13,563 nucleotides of DNA. Origin: an uncultured Oscillospiraceae bacterium. Lineage in GTDB: Bacteria > Bacillota > Clostridia > Oscillospirales > Oscillospiraceae. A program made the translations under genes and the position numbers. This document shows positions 5,618 through 12,918 of the stretch, in pieces. The notes beneath the pieces were generated by a model. It did no database searches, had not been told where the DNA came from, and saw nothing but the letters and a program-made list of their open reading frames with translations. Numbering within the stretch: position 1 is the stretch's first letter; every line of letters begins with the position of its first letter. The stretch covers positions 1 through 13,563 of the forward strand of contig CAQCFX010000022.1 in assembly GCA_948766235.1 (NCBI GenBank), given 5' to 3'.

Positions 5618-5980
5618 TCATTGTTCCCGGAAGCTGTCGATGACCGCTTTGAGTTCGTCGGCCTCCGCGTCGGAAATGGTGCGTCCGCCCATAAAGTGGG
5701 CCAGAAAGGAGGGGAGCGAGCCGTTAAAGGTGCGCTCCACCACAGCGCGGCTCTCCTCCCGGAGCACCTCGTCCTTGGGAATGACGGCGGACACCACGGC
5801 GTTTTCGTTGCGCAATATGCCCCGGTCTACCAGTTTTTTCAAAACGGTGTAAGTGGTGGATTTCTTCCAGCCCAGCCGCTCCAGCGACAGCTCCACCAGC
5901 TTGCCGGAGGGCAGGGGTTCGTGTTCCCAGACGATACAGGCAAAACGGTATTCTCCCTCGGCCAGCTTCGGATGATTCAT
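5618..5980 (-). CDS. BlaI/MecI/CopY-family transcriptional repressor
   Basis: The 120-residue protein has the usual size and layout of the BlaI family. A winged helix-turn-helix covers about residues 10-70, with recognition region WKKSTTYTVLKKLVDRGIL. A C-terminal dimerisation part contains FNGSLPSFLAHFMGG. Such repressors normally sit beside a BlaR1/MecR1 membrane sensor-protease that inactivates them; no such gene is present here. Instead its stop codon overlaps the ATG-GAGG leader of the phosphatase gene, so the two are expressed together. AGGAGG (5994-5989) lies 8 bases before the ATG. CTACAA repeats between its promoter and start are likely sites for self-repression. Confidence 0.92.
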   Translation of the reverse strand: MNHPKLAEGEYRFACIVWEHEPLPSGKLVELSLERLGWKKSTTYTVLKKLVDRGILRNENAVVSAVIPKDEVLREESRAVVERTFNGSLPSFLAHFMGGRTISDAEADELKAVIDSFREQ

Positions 5981-5998
5981 GGGATCCGCCTCCTTGGT

Positions 5999-6019
5999 CT
6001 ACAATTATCGACTACAAGA
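5999..6019 (-). promoter_or_regulatory. Candidate BlaI operator
   Basis: CTACAA occurs at 5999-6004 and again at 6012-6017, and TACA at 6013-6016 is followed after seven bases by an inverted TGTA. BlaI/CopY operators are built from TACA/TGTA half-sites. The boxes cover the expected transcription start of the repressor-phosphatase unit, a position suited to repression. Spacing does not match the standard TACA-N2-TGTA, so this is tentative. Confidence 0.45.
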
Positions 6020-6021
6020 AA

Positions 6022-6050
6022 AGTGTACCAGAAAAAAGGGCGAATGTCAA
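6022..6050 (-). promoter_or_regulatory. Sigma-A type promoter of the blaI-phosphatase unit
   Basis: On the minus strand a perfect TTGACA (6050-6045) and TACACT (6027-6022) are separated by 17 bases. Transcription would start near 6015, inside the CTACAA repeats, giving a leader of about 35 bases. Confidence 0.78.
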
Positions 6051-6092
6051 CTCTTGCGGGAAAAATCATAAAACATTTTGCAAGAGGGACGG

Positions 6093-6123
6093 AAAAAGCC
6101 CCGGACAAATGTGTCCGGGGCTT
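6093..6123 (-). terminator. Intrinsic terminator of the glycosidase operon
   Basis: On the minus strand AAGCCCCGGACA pairs perfectly with TGTCCGGGGCTT (12 bp, loop CATT) and continues as TTTTTCC. It follows the last operon gene by 24 bases. Confidence 0.88.
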
Positions 6124-6146
6124 GAAATTGCGGGGAAGGGAAGCGC

Positions 6147-6701
6147 TCAGGCTTTTTTGGCCTCTCCCTCGGGGAAGATAATCTTGTTGACGAAGAAGAA
6201 AACCACCATGGAGATGCCGCCCTGGAGGACCACGGTGCCGATGTTGTACAGCCAGCCCGGCACAAACAGTCCGGCCACCGCCACCCAGATGCAGTTGATG
6301 GAGTTGACGATGCAGTTGATGACGATGAAAGCCACAAAGTACCACGCAATCTGCTTGCCCAGGTTGCCCTTGCTGCGGAAGACGAAGTTTTTCTGAATGG
6401 GGAAGTTGATAATCTCGCCGATGGCCATGGCAATCATGTAGGCCACGAAGTAGGCCAAGCCGCCGTGGGCCTGGTCATAGCCCACGATGTTCCACAGGAA
6501 GGTCTCTCCGAACAGGGTAATCTCGATACCCGGCCAGCCAAAGCTGCGGTCGCCCAAAAACGCGAAGGCGTTGGGCAGAAACAGCAGGATGAAATATTTC
6601 ATCACCGTAATCAGGTTGCTGACGATGACGAACAGCCCGCCCTCTCGAATCCACTTGGCCGCCGCGGGGTGCTTTTCCGCAAAATCAGTCCAAAACTTCA
6701 T
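6147..6701 (-). CDS. GtrA-like membrane protein
   Basis: The 184-residue protein has four predicted membrane segments at about 22-42, 81-101, 117-141 and 152-176. The GtrA-like signature appears after the second span as NFPIQKNFVFRS, and a related FFFVNKIIF follows the fourth. GtrA-type proteins are linked to movement of polyprenyl-phosphate-linked sugars across the membrane during polysaccharide or teichoic acid glycosylation. At 184 residues it is longer than many members because of a loop between the first two spans. It is the last gene of the operon: its AGGAGG overlaps the stop region of the cytoplasmic GH3 gene, with only 12 bases between the genes. Family assignment is good; the substrate is unknown. 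Confidence 0.8.
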   Translation of the reverse strand: MKFWTDFAEKHPAAAKWIREGGLFVIVSNLITVMKYFILLFLPNAFAFLGDRSFGWPGIEITLFGETFLWNIVGYDQAHGGLAYFVAYMIAMAIGEIINFPIQKNFVFRSKGNLGKQIAWYFVAFIVINCIVNSINCIWVAVAGLFVPGWLYNIGTVVLQGGISMVVFFFVNKIIFPEGEAKKA

Positions 6702-6713
6702 GATTTTTCCTCC

Positions 6714-9131
6714 TTAATGAATGGCGTTGGCCGCCTTGCGCTTCTTGCCGGAACGGAAGAAGCCGCCGATCACCCGGCCCAAGCCCTTGAAGAAGTGGCC
6801 GTTGACGATGGTAAGGATGCCCTCGGCCATCTCCATGGTGCAGATGCCGCCGGTCATCTTGGCGATGGCCCGGAAGGGCATATTGTAGTTGAACAGCAGG
6901 TTCAGGTTGGGCTGGCCCTTCTCGATGCTCTTATTGATGAAATGGGTGAGGATCTTGTAGGCCAGCCGGCCCGCGGCGCCCTTAGCGTAGTACATCTGGC
7001 ACAAAGCGTCGTTCATGTCCAGGGTGCCGCTCCAGTGCCCGTCGGGAATGGGGCGGCCCAGCAGGGTTTCGAACTCAGCGTCGGAGATGTTCTTGATGTC
7101 GCCGGAGAAATACTTGGCGAACTTGGCCTTGTCGTAGGGGGACGCGGCCCCGGTGCCCTGGACGCTCACTGTGCCGGACAGCTTGATGTCCGCCGCGGAC
7201 GCGCCAATCAGGATGGTCCACTGGCCGCCCTCCACCTCGAACTGGTTGGTATTCACGTTGAAGTAGCGGAACGCCTTGTCGTCCAGCTTGATGGTCACTT
7301 TCTTGCTCTCCCCGGCTTTGAGGAACACCTTCTGGAAGCCTTTCAGCTCCTTGGCCGGGCGGAACACGTCCCCATCCGGTTTGGACACGTAGAGCTGAGC
7401 CACTTCCGCGCCGTCCATGCTGCCGGTGTTTTTGAGGGTGAAGGCGGCCTCTTTATCGGTGACAGTGAGGTCACTGTACTCGAAGGTGGTGTAGCTCAGG
7501 CCAAAGCCGAAGGGGAACAGCACGGGGACGTTGGCGGTCTCAAAATAGCGGTAGCCCACATACAGTCCCTCCCGGTACTCGGCGTTGCGCTCCTTGGAGG
7601 GGAAGTAGGGCGCAGAGGACACGTCCTCGTACTTCACGGGATAGCTCTCCGCCAGCTTGCCGGAGGGATTCACCTGGCCCATAATCACCTTGAGCACGGA
7701 GGACGCCCCCGCCTGACCGCACAGGTAGCCGTGAACCAGGGCTTTGCATTTGTCCAGCCAGGGCATCTCCACGGCGGAGCCGGCGGACATGACGACTACC
7801 ACGTTGGGGTTGGCTGCCGCCACCGCCTTCAGCAGGTCAATCTGGCTCTGGGGCAGACGCATATGGGCGCGGTCCAGGCCCTCAGATTCGCTGATTTCGT
7901 CCAGGCCCAGGTAGAGCAGAACGATGTCCGCCTTCTTCGCCAGCTCCACGGCCTTGGCCTGCATGGCGGGGTCGCCCTTGCCGGAGCGGGGGTAGCCCGG
8001 CTCAAAGCCGGCCACGTCCAGCTCGAAGTTCTTTATCACGTCCATGGTGTGGTCCAATTTTGTCGGGTTGACCACCGAGGAGCCCGCGCCCTGATACCGG
8101 GCCTTCTGGGCGAACTCGCCGATAACGGCCACCTTGGCGCCCTTTTTCAGGGGCAGGATGCCGTTTTCGTTCTTTAAAAGCACGATGGACTGCTCGCTGG
8201 CCTTCGCCGCCATGGCGTGGTGCTTCTCCACGTCGAAGGGCTTGCCCTCCAGCGGTTTTACCGCCTTGGTGGTGGACAAAATCACGTCCAGCAGCTCGTC
8301 AACCCGCTGGTCCAGCAATTCTTCGCTCATCTTGCCGGACTTTACCGCCTCAATCAGCTCCAAATCGGAGTCGCCGCCGGTGGTGGGCATCTCCAGGTGG
8401 GAGCCCGCCGCCACGCCTGCGGTGTGGTCGTTGGAAGCGCCCCAGTCGGACACCACAAAGCCGTCAAAGCCCCATTGGTCCCGCAAAATTTCCTGGAGCA
8501 GGTGCGGGTTCTCGTTGGCGTACACCCCGTTGATGCGGTTGTAGGAGGACATGATGGACTTGGCCTTGCCCTCCTTCACCGCAATCTCAAACCCGGTGAG
8601 GTAGATTTCCCGCAAGGTCCGCTCGTCCATGACGGAGTCGGAGGCCATGCGCCGCAGCTCCTGGGAGTTGGCGGCGAAGTGCTTGGGGCAGGCGGACACG
8701 CCGTTTTTCTGAATGCCCCGGATATAGCTGGCCGCCATCTTGCCCGCCAGATAGGGGTCCTCGGAGAAGTACTCAAAATTCCGTCCGCAGAAGGGGGAGC
8801 GCTTGATGTTCAGCCCCGGGCCCAGCAGGACGCACACGCCCTGGCTGGCCGCCTCGGCGCCCAGGTGCTCGCCAATCTCCTCGCCCAGCGCCACGTCCCA
8901 GGAGTTGGCGATGGTGGCGGCGGTGGGGTAGCAGGTGGCGGGCAGCGAGCCGTTCAGCCCCAGCTGGTCCCCGGCTCCCTCCTGCTTACGGATACCGTGG
9001 GGGCCGTCGGACAGGGTCATGTTGGGCACGCCCAGCCGCTCCACGCTGCGGCTCTGCCAGAAGTCCTTGCCGGAAAAGAGATAGCACTTCTCCTCCAAGG
9101 TCATTTGTGTGATAATGTCCGCGTGTTTCAA
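6714..9131 (-). CDS. GH3 beta-glucosidase, cytoplasmic
   Basis: This 805-residue retaining glycosidase has the common GH3 order. The (alpha/beta)8 domain covers about 1-290, with LSDGPHG (Asp42), GRNFEYFSED (Arg117), KH (150-151) and the nucleophile Asp229 in VVSDWG. The alpha/beta sandwich domain covers about 305-545, with ESEGLDR supplying Glu417 as probable acid/base. A fibronectin-III-like domain covers about 560-650. An extra C-terminal region of ~145 residues (660-805) follows and ends in a basic stretch. No signal peptide is present, so it should act on imported oligosaccharides or glycosides. The start codon is TTG (9131-9129), supported by GGAGGG 7 bases upstream. It is the second gene of a three-gene operon. 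Exact sugar specificity cannot be read from sequence. Confidence 0.93.
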   Translation of the reverse strand: MKHADIITQMTLEEKCYLFSGKDFWQSRSVERLGVPNMTLSDGPHGIRKQEGAGDQLGLNGSLPATCYPTAATIANSWDVALGEEIGEHLGAEAASQGVCVLLGPGLNIKRSPFCGRNFEYFSEDPYLAGKMAASYIRGIQKNGVSACPKHFAANSQELRRMASDSVMDERTLREIYLTGFEIAVKEGKAKSIMSSYNRINGVYANENPHLLQEILRDQWGFDGFVVSDWGASNDHTAGVAAGSHLEMPTTGGDSDLELIEAVKSGKMSEELLDQRVDELLDVILSTTKAVKPLEGKPFDVEKHHAMAAKASEQSIVLLKNENGILPLKKGAKVAVIGEFAQKARYQGAGSSVVNPTKLDHTMDVIKNFELDVAGFEPGYPRSGKGDPAMQAKAVELAKKADIVLLYLGLDEISESEGLDRAHMRLPQSQIDLLKAVAAANPNVVVVMSAGSAVEMPWLDKCKALVHGYLCGQAGASSVLKVIMGQVNPSGKLAESYPVKYEDVSSAPYFPSKERNAEYREGLYVGYRYFETANVPVLFPFGFGLSYTTFEYSDLTVTDKEAAFTLKNTGSMDGAEVAQLYVSKPDGDVFRPAKELKGFQKVFLKAGESKKVTIKLDDKAFRYFNVNTNQFEVEGGQWTILIGASAADIKLSGTVSVQGTGAASPYDKAKFAKYFSGDIKNISDAEFETLLGRPIPDGHWSGTLDMNDALCQMYYAKGAAGRLAYKILTHFINKSIEKGQPNLNLLFNYNMPFRAIAKMTGGICTMEMAEGILTIVNGHFFKGLGRVIGGFFRSGKKRKAANAIH

Positions 9132-9160
9132 TCAAATTCCCTCCTTGCTAAATTTTTGGA

Positions 9161-9208
9161 AGCTTTGAACAAGTCCAGGGAAACGCTTCCCAGGAATTGT
9201 TCAAAGCT
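9161..9208 (-). promoter_or_regulatory. Long stem-loop containing a LacI-type operator core
   Basis: AGCTTTGAACAA (9161-9172) and TTGTTCAAAGCT (9197-9208) are exact complements. The stem continues inward to 9182/9187 with only two mismatches, giving about 22 bp and a four-base loop. The centre, GGGAAACGCTTCCC (9178-9191), contains AAACGCTT, the AANCGNTT core of LacI/CcpA-family operators. It lies 30-77 bases upstream of the TTG start of the cytoplasmic GH3. No clear promoter was found beside it, so it may act in RNA, as an operator, or both. Confidence 0.55.
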
Positions 9209-9213
9209 CCTCC

Positions 9214-9249
9214 GGCATCCCGCCCCCGCCGAAGCAGGGGCGGGATGCC
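9214..9249 (-). other. Intercistronic GC-rich stem-loop
   Basis: GGCATCCCGCCCC (9214-9226) and GGGGCGGGATGCC (9237-9249) form a perfect 13-bp stem with a ten-base loop, 41 bases after the stop of the anchored GH3. On the minus strand it is followed by GGAGGAGC and not by a U-tract. It therefore looks more like an mRNA 3'-end stabiliser or processing barrier than a complete terminator. Confidence 0.7.
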
Positions 9250-9289
9250 CTTGGCGCTATTGTGCGAAGCTCAATGGTCTTTTAGGCGC

Positions 9290-12229
9290 TCAGGCGGCCT
9301 TTTTCTTCTTGAGGAAGCTGTAGATGAAGAACGCCTCGGCGGCCACCAGGACCACGCCCACCACCACGTTGGCGACGGTCAGGTAGGTCTCCCAGCGGTT
9401 GGGCTGGGTGGACTGCTGGATGCCCAGCTCGCTGTACTGACGGCTGTTCACGGTGACGTACAGGATGTTCTTGGTGGACTGACGCATGGCCTGCTGGGCC
9501 GCGGGGGTCTCACGGAAGCGGACCTGGCTGGTCTCGGTGGGGTAGTTCACCAGGCAGAAGTCGGTGCCGGTGCGGATGGCCTGGTCGGCGCTCATGTAGC
9601 CGTACACGCCGAAGTAATCGGTCAGCACCATACCCTGGAAGCCCCACTCGTCGCGCAGCACCTCAGTCTGAAGCTCATAGCAGCCGCCCGCCCAGCGCGG
9701 GCCAATGTAGTTGAAGGAGGACATGACGGCCTTGGCCTTGCCTTCCTTCACGGCAATCTCGAAGGGCTTGAGGTAAATCTCGCGCATGGCCTGTTCGTTG
9801 CTCCAGGTGCACAGCATATCGGTGCGCCGGTCCTCGCAGTCGTTGAAGGCGAAGTGCTTGATGTAGGCGTACACGCCGTGCTTCTCCGCGCCGATGGTGG
9901 CGTTGGCGGCCATGGAGCCGGCCAGCACGCCGTCCTCGGAGTAGTACTCGAAGTTACGGCCGGCGAAGGCGGAGCGGTGGGTGTTCATGGCGGGGGCGTA
10001 CCAGCCGGCGGTGTCCATCTGGTCGGCCATCTCGCCGATGCTCTCGCCAAAGGCCATGGCCAGCTCATCGCTCCAGGTGGAGGCAATCATGACGGCGGAG
10101 GGGAAGCCCACGGAGCCCTGGCCGGTGAAGTTGTTGTTGATGGAGGCGGGGCCGTCGCAGTCGTTGGTGCGGTACTTGCCGATGGAGTCGATGGCCAGGG
10201 TCTGATAGCCGCCCAGGGCGATGAGGTCGCCCATCTGATCCAGGGTGAGCTGGTCCAGCAGTTCATCCCACCGGGGGTCGTCGTAGTCCGCACCCCGCAG
10301 GTCGATGAGCTTGAGGCTGCCGCTCTTGCCGGTGGTGGGGGCGACGGCGTCCGGGAACATCCGCTCCTCGTCGGCGGCCACCGCCTCGGCAGTGAGGTAG
10401 TTGGAGTTGTTGTAGAAGTTGGCCTTGTCGTCAGCGCTCATAGTGAGGGAAGCGGGGGCGGCGGTGGCCGCGTCATAGTTGGCGAAGCCGTCCTTGCGGG
10501 ACAGGTAGGTGGCGTCGCCCTGGACGAAGTCAAAGCGGTTTACAGCGGGGGTGGCGTCGCTCTCGCGCTTGTTGTTCTCATCGTACACCACGTCGGAGCC
10601 CTGGGTGAAGGTCTCAGAGTCCAGCACGGTGTGGGAATCGGCGTTGACGGAGATGACATAGTCGCCCTTCTCCAGCACGTAGCAGCCATGGCCGATGTAA
10701 TCATAGGAGGCCATCTGCTCAATGGGGAAGGAGATGGTCACGTCCTGAGAGGCGCCGGGCTCAATAACGCCGGTTTTGGCAAACTCCACCAGGTTGGCGG
10801 AAGCTTTCTCGATGCCGCCGTTGGTGTAGGGCGGATTGAAATAGACCTCGACCACGTCCTTGCCGGCCACAGAGCCGGTGTTGGACACGCGGACGGTCAT
10901 GTTGATGTTGGTTCCATCGTTGGAGAAGGAGGTAATCTCCTGCTGGAAGCTGGTGTAGCTCAGGCCGTGGCCGAAGGGATACTGCACGGTCTTGTCGTAG
11001 TCGATGAGGCCCTCGGTGGCGGCGGTCTCATAGAACTTATAGCCCACGTAGATGCCCTCCACGTAGTTGATGAAGGCGACCTTCTCGGTGCTCTCCATGC
11101 CGAACATATTGAGGGCCACGTCGTACTCGCCCATGTTGTCATAGATGCTGGGGACGGTGTTGTTCCACAGCGGGGTGGCGGTCAGGTCATAGAGGAAGGT
11201 GTCCACGCTGCGGCCGGAAGGGTTCACCGTGCCGTTGAGGACGGTTCCCAGACCGTTGAAGCCGTTCTGGCCGGGGCCGGGGCACCACAGGACGCTCTTA
11301 ATCTGAGCGTAGTCGTCCACGAAGCCCAGCTCCATGGTGTTGGCGGCGTTGACCACCAGAACCACGTTGTCAAAGTTGGAGCAGACCAGCTCCACCATGT
11401 CCCGCTCGGACTGGGTGAGCTCCAGGTAGTGCTCGCCGGGGGCGAACTCGTCATACTCGGTGGAGTTGTTGGTGAAGGTGCTGTTGTGGTACATGGTGCC
11501 GTCATTCCAGGAGCCGTCGATAAGCGCCGCGCCGTCGGTGGGCAGGTCGGCGTTCTCGCCGCCGGGACGGCCCACAACGATTACGGCCACGTCGGAGAAG
11601 GCCTTGGCGCCGTCAATCAGCTCGCTGCTGTAGGTGCTGGCGGGGGGCTCGGGCAGAGTCCAGTCCTGGGCCCACATACCCACGCTGGGGCGCTCGCCGC
11701 GGTAAGCGGTGTAGAAGTCCACCAGGTCGGAATTGACCTTGAAGCCCGCGTTTTCCAGGCCCTCGATGAGGGTTACGGTGTGGTACGCGTCATTCAGCGC
11801 GCCGGAGCCGGTGCCGCCGTAAACGGGGAACACGGAGTCCCAGCCGAACAGGTTCACATTGGAATCCTTGGCCAGGGGCAGCAGATTGTCGTCGTTCTGG
11901 AGCAGGACGATGCCCTCCTCCGCGATGTCCACGCACAGGTCGGAAGCGGCCTGGGTGGTGGCGGCGTCAATCTTGGACACAGGCTTGCCGGCCACGGAGG
12001 TCAGCAGGGTGGACATGGGGCCGGTGCAGATCAGGTTTACCATGATCAGGACCACCAGCACCGCGGCGACCCAGGCGCTGCCCCGGATGAGGCCCTTGGT
12101 GTTCTTGGGGGCCTTCATGGCCACCACCGTCACCACAATGGCGGCGATGAGGGCAATGCCGATACCCACCAGGTAGGGGGCGATCTGCGTTATGACATTG
12201 ATAACGTCAGACCAGTTGATAGATAGCAT
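9290..12229 (-). CDS. Membrane-anchored GH3 glycosidase with permuted domain order
   Basis: From the ATG at 12229 the protein has 979 residues; AGGAGG (12243-12238) lies 8 bases upstream, better than a GTG at 12250. Two membrane spans (about 17-38 and 51-69) flank a basic loop KAPKNTKGLIRG. The GH3 C-terminal sandwich domain comes first (about 95-430, LLQNDDNLLPL to FGHGLSYTSF), then a fibronectin-III-like part (about 430-540). The catalytic domain comes last (about 640-900). It has DCDGPAS (Asp692), AGRNFEYYSED (Arg758), KH (791-792) and nucleophile Asp871 in VLTDYFG. A third span (about 946-972) ends in KKKKAA. The charges put the enzyme outside the cell, tethered at both ends. Permuted GH3 enzymes are known from Ruminococcus and Butyrivibrio; specificity is unknown. 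Confidence 0.9.
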   Translation of the reverse strand: MLSINWSDVINVITQIAPYLVGIGIALIAAIVVTVVAMKAPKNTKGLIRGSAWVAAVLVVLIMVNLICTGPMSTLLTSVAGKPVSKIDAATTQAASDLCVDIAEEGIVLLQNDDNLLPLAKDSNVNLFGWDSVFPVYGGTGSGALNDAYHTVTLIEGLENAGFKVNSDLVDFYTAYRGERPSVGMWAQDWTLPEPPASTYSSELIDGAKAFSDVAVIVVGRPGGENADLPTDGAALIDGSWNDGTMYHNSTFTNNSTEYDEFAPGEHYLELTQSERDMVELVCSNFDNVVLVVNAANTMELGFVDDYAQIKSVLWCPGPGQNGFNGLGTVLNGTVNPSGRSVDTFLYDLTATPLWNNTVPSIYDNMGEYDVALNMFGMESTEKVAFINYVEGIYVGYKFYETAATEGLIDYDKTVQYPFGHGLSYTSFQQEITSFSNDGTNINMTVRVSNTGSVAGKDVVEVYFNPPYTNGGIEKASANLVEFAKTGVIEPGASQDVTISFPIEQMASYDYIGHGCYVLEKGDYVISVNADSHTVLDSETFTQGSDVVYDENNKRESDATPAVNRFDFVQGDATYLSRKDGFANYDAATAAPASLTMSADDKANFYNNSNYLTAEAVAADEERMFPDAVAPTTGKSGSLKLIDLRGADYDDPRWDELLDQLTLDQMGDLIALGGYQTLAIDSIGKYRTNDCDGPASINNNFTGQGSVGFPSAVMIASTWSDELAMAFGESIGEMADQMDTAGWYAPAMNTHRSAFAGRNFEYYSEDGVLAGSMAANATIGAEKHGVYAYIKHFAFNDCEDRRTDMLCTWSNEQAMREIYLKPFEIAVKEGKAKAVMSSFNYIGPRWAGGCYELQTEVLRDEWGFQGMVLTDYFGVYGYMSADQAIRTGTDFCLVNYPTETSQVRFRETPAAQQAMRQSTKNILYVTVNSRQYSELGIQQSTQPNRWETYLTVANVVVGVVLVAAEAFFIYSFLKKKKAA

Positions 12230-12256
12230 TTCTTCTTCCTCCTCATTCACTTTTTA

Positions 12257-12279
12257 GCGGGGACTTCAATATGCCCCGC
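12257..12279 (-). other. 5' leader hairpin of the glycosidase operon
   Basis: On the minus strand GCGGGG (12279-12274) pairs with CCCCGC (12262-12257) around an 11-base loop, just before TAAAAAG and the ribosome binding site. It would lie at the 5' end of the transcript predicted from the -10 at 12298-12293 and could protect it. Confidence 0.4.
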
Positions 12280-12292
12280 CTTGACAAGAGGA

Positions 12293-12321
12293 AGTATACC
12301 AGGTTTTCGGGCGCTGTGCGG
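12293..12321 (-). promoter_or_regulatory. Candidate activator-dependent promoter of the glycosidase operon
   Basis: TATACT (12298-12293 on the minus strand) is a good -10 element. At a 17-base spacing the -35 position (12321-12316) reads CCGCAC, a poor match. A weak -35 abutting the repeats at 12324-12361 suggests dependence on an activator. The leader would be about 56 bases. Confidence 0.5.
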
Positions 12322-12323
12322 CG

Positions 12324-12361
12324 TTTTGCACAAACTGCGTGATTTTTTGCGCAAACTGCAT
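12324..12361 (-). promoter_or_regulatory. Tandem direct repeats, candidate AraC-type activator sites
   Basis: TTTTGCACAAACTGCGT (12324-12340) and TTTTGCGCAAACTGCAT (12345-12361) match at 15 of 17 positions and start 21 bases apart, two helical turns. They lie just upstream of the -35 position of the glycosidase operon. That arrangement is typical for AraC/XylS-family activators; no such regulator gene is in the window. Confidence 0.6.
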
Positions 12362-12433
12362 TTCAAATTGTGCATCTCTGATAAAACGTGACCCTAAATT
12401 CTTGGCACTTTTCACAATTTGGTATTTTTTTCA

Positions 12434-12462
12434 TTGCCTTTGGCTGGGCTTTGTGATAAGAT
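12434..12462 (+). promoter_or_regulatory. Probable promoter of the DtxR-family gene
   Basis: TTGCCT (12434-12439) and TAAGAT (12457-12462) are separated by 17 bases, upstream of the metalloregulator gene. Initiation near 12469 would give a leader of about 50 bases. Confidence 0.55.
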
Positions 12463-12520
12463 ACCAAAGTAAGCATAGGCAAACCCGCCGCAGGGCGGCG
12501 TTGATTTGGAGTGAATGCAC

Positions 12521-12895
12521 TTGAATATCCATGAATCCGCGGAAAACTATTTGGAGGCCATTCTGGCCCTGGGGGAGAAGGGGCCGGTGCGGTCCATCGA
12601 CGTGGCCCAGCACCTGAATTTCTCCAAGCCCAGCGTCAGCCGGGCCATGAGCCTGCTCCGGGAGGGGGGGTTTGTGGTGATGGACGCGGGCGGCTTTCTC
12701 ACCCTCACCCAGGAGGGACTGGAGATTGCCCAGCGCATCTATGAGCGGCATTTGCTGCTCACCCGGTGGCTGATTCATCTGGGGGTGTCGGAAAAGGTGG
12801 CCGCTGAGGACGCCTGCCGAATCGAGCATGATTTGAGCGTGGAGTCCTTCGCCGCGCTGCGCGTGCGCATCAATCAGGATTTGGGCATCGCGTGA
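12521..12895 (+). CDS. DtxR/MntR-family metal-dependent regulator, short form
   Basis: The protein is a metal-sensing repressor with an N-terminal winged helix and a helical dimerisation domain; it lacks the SH3-like third domain, as MntR does. It begins IHESAENYLEAIL, typical of the clostridial branch. Counting from the ATG at 12515, family ligand positions are Asn11, Glu14, His79, Cys101, Glu104 and His105 (ACRIEHDLS). The Cys is as in DtxR, where MntR has Glu, while Asn replaces the usual Asp or Met. The DtxR ancillary-site residues Glu83 and His98 correspond to Thr83 and Ala97. I prefer the TTG at 12521, because GGAG (12508-12511) is 9 bases away; it is only 3 bases from the ATG at 12515. 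No transporter gene adjoins it. Confidence 0.88.
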   Translation: MNIHESAENYLEAILALGEKGPVRSIDVAQHLNFSKPSVSRAMSLLREGGFVVMDAGGFLTLTQEGLEIAQRIYERHLLLTRWLIHLGVSEKVAAEDACRIEHDLSVESFAALRVRINQDLGIA

Positions 12896-12918
12896 ACGCG
12901 GACCTATATATGATAGAC

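Noticed and set aside
6465..8177. Long plus-strand open frame opposite the GtrA-like and cytoplasmic GH3 genes
   Set aside because: It spans two real genes in antisense, lacks recognisable motifs and has shadow-type composition.
9197..12226. A very long open frame (about 1000 codons) on the plus strand opposite the anchored GH3 gene
   Set aside because: It is the antisense of a well-recognised GH3 gene in GC-rich DNA, is rich in Gly, Val, His and Ala, shows no family motif and has no ribosome binding site. Such frames arise from codon bias.
12281..12300. TTGACA followed by TATACC on the plus strand, resembling a promoter
   Set aside because: The spacing is only 8 bases, far from 17; the -10-like bases are better explained as the minus-strand TATACT.
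12463..12485. Possible metal-regulator operator (AAGTAAGCATAGGCAAA) before the DtxR-family gene
   Set aside because: Only a partial, asymmetric resemblance to MntR/DtxR boxes; no convincing dyad.
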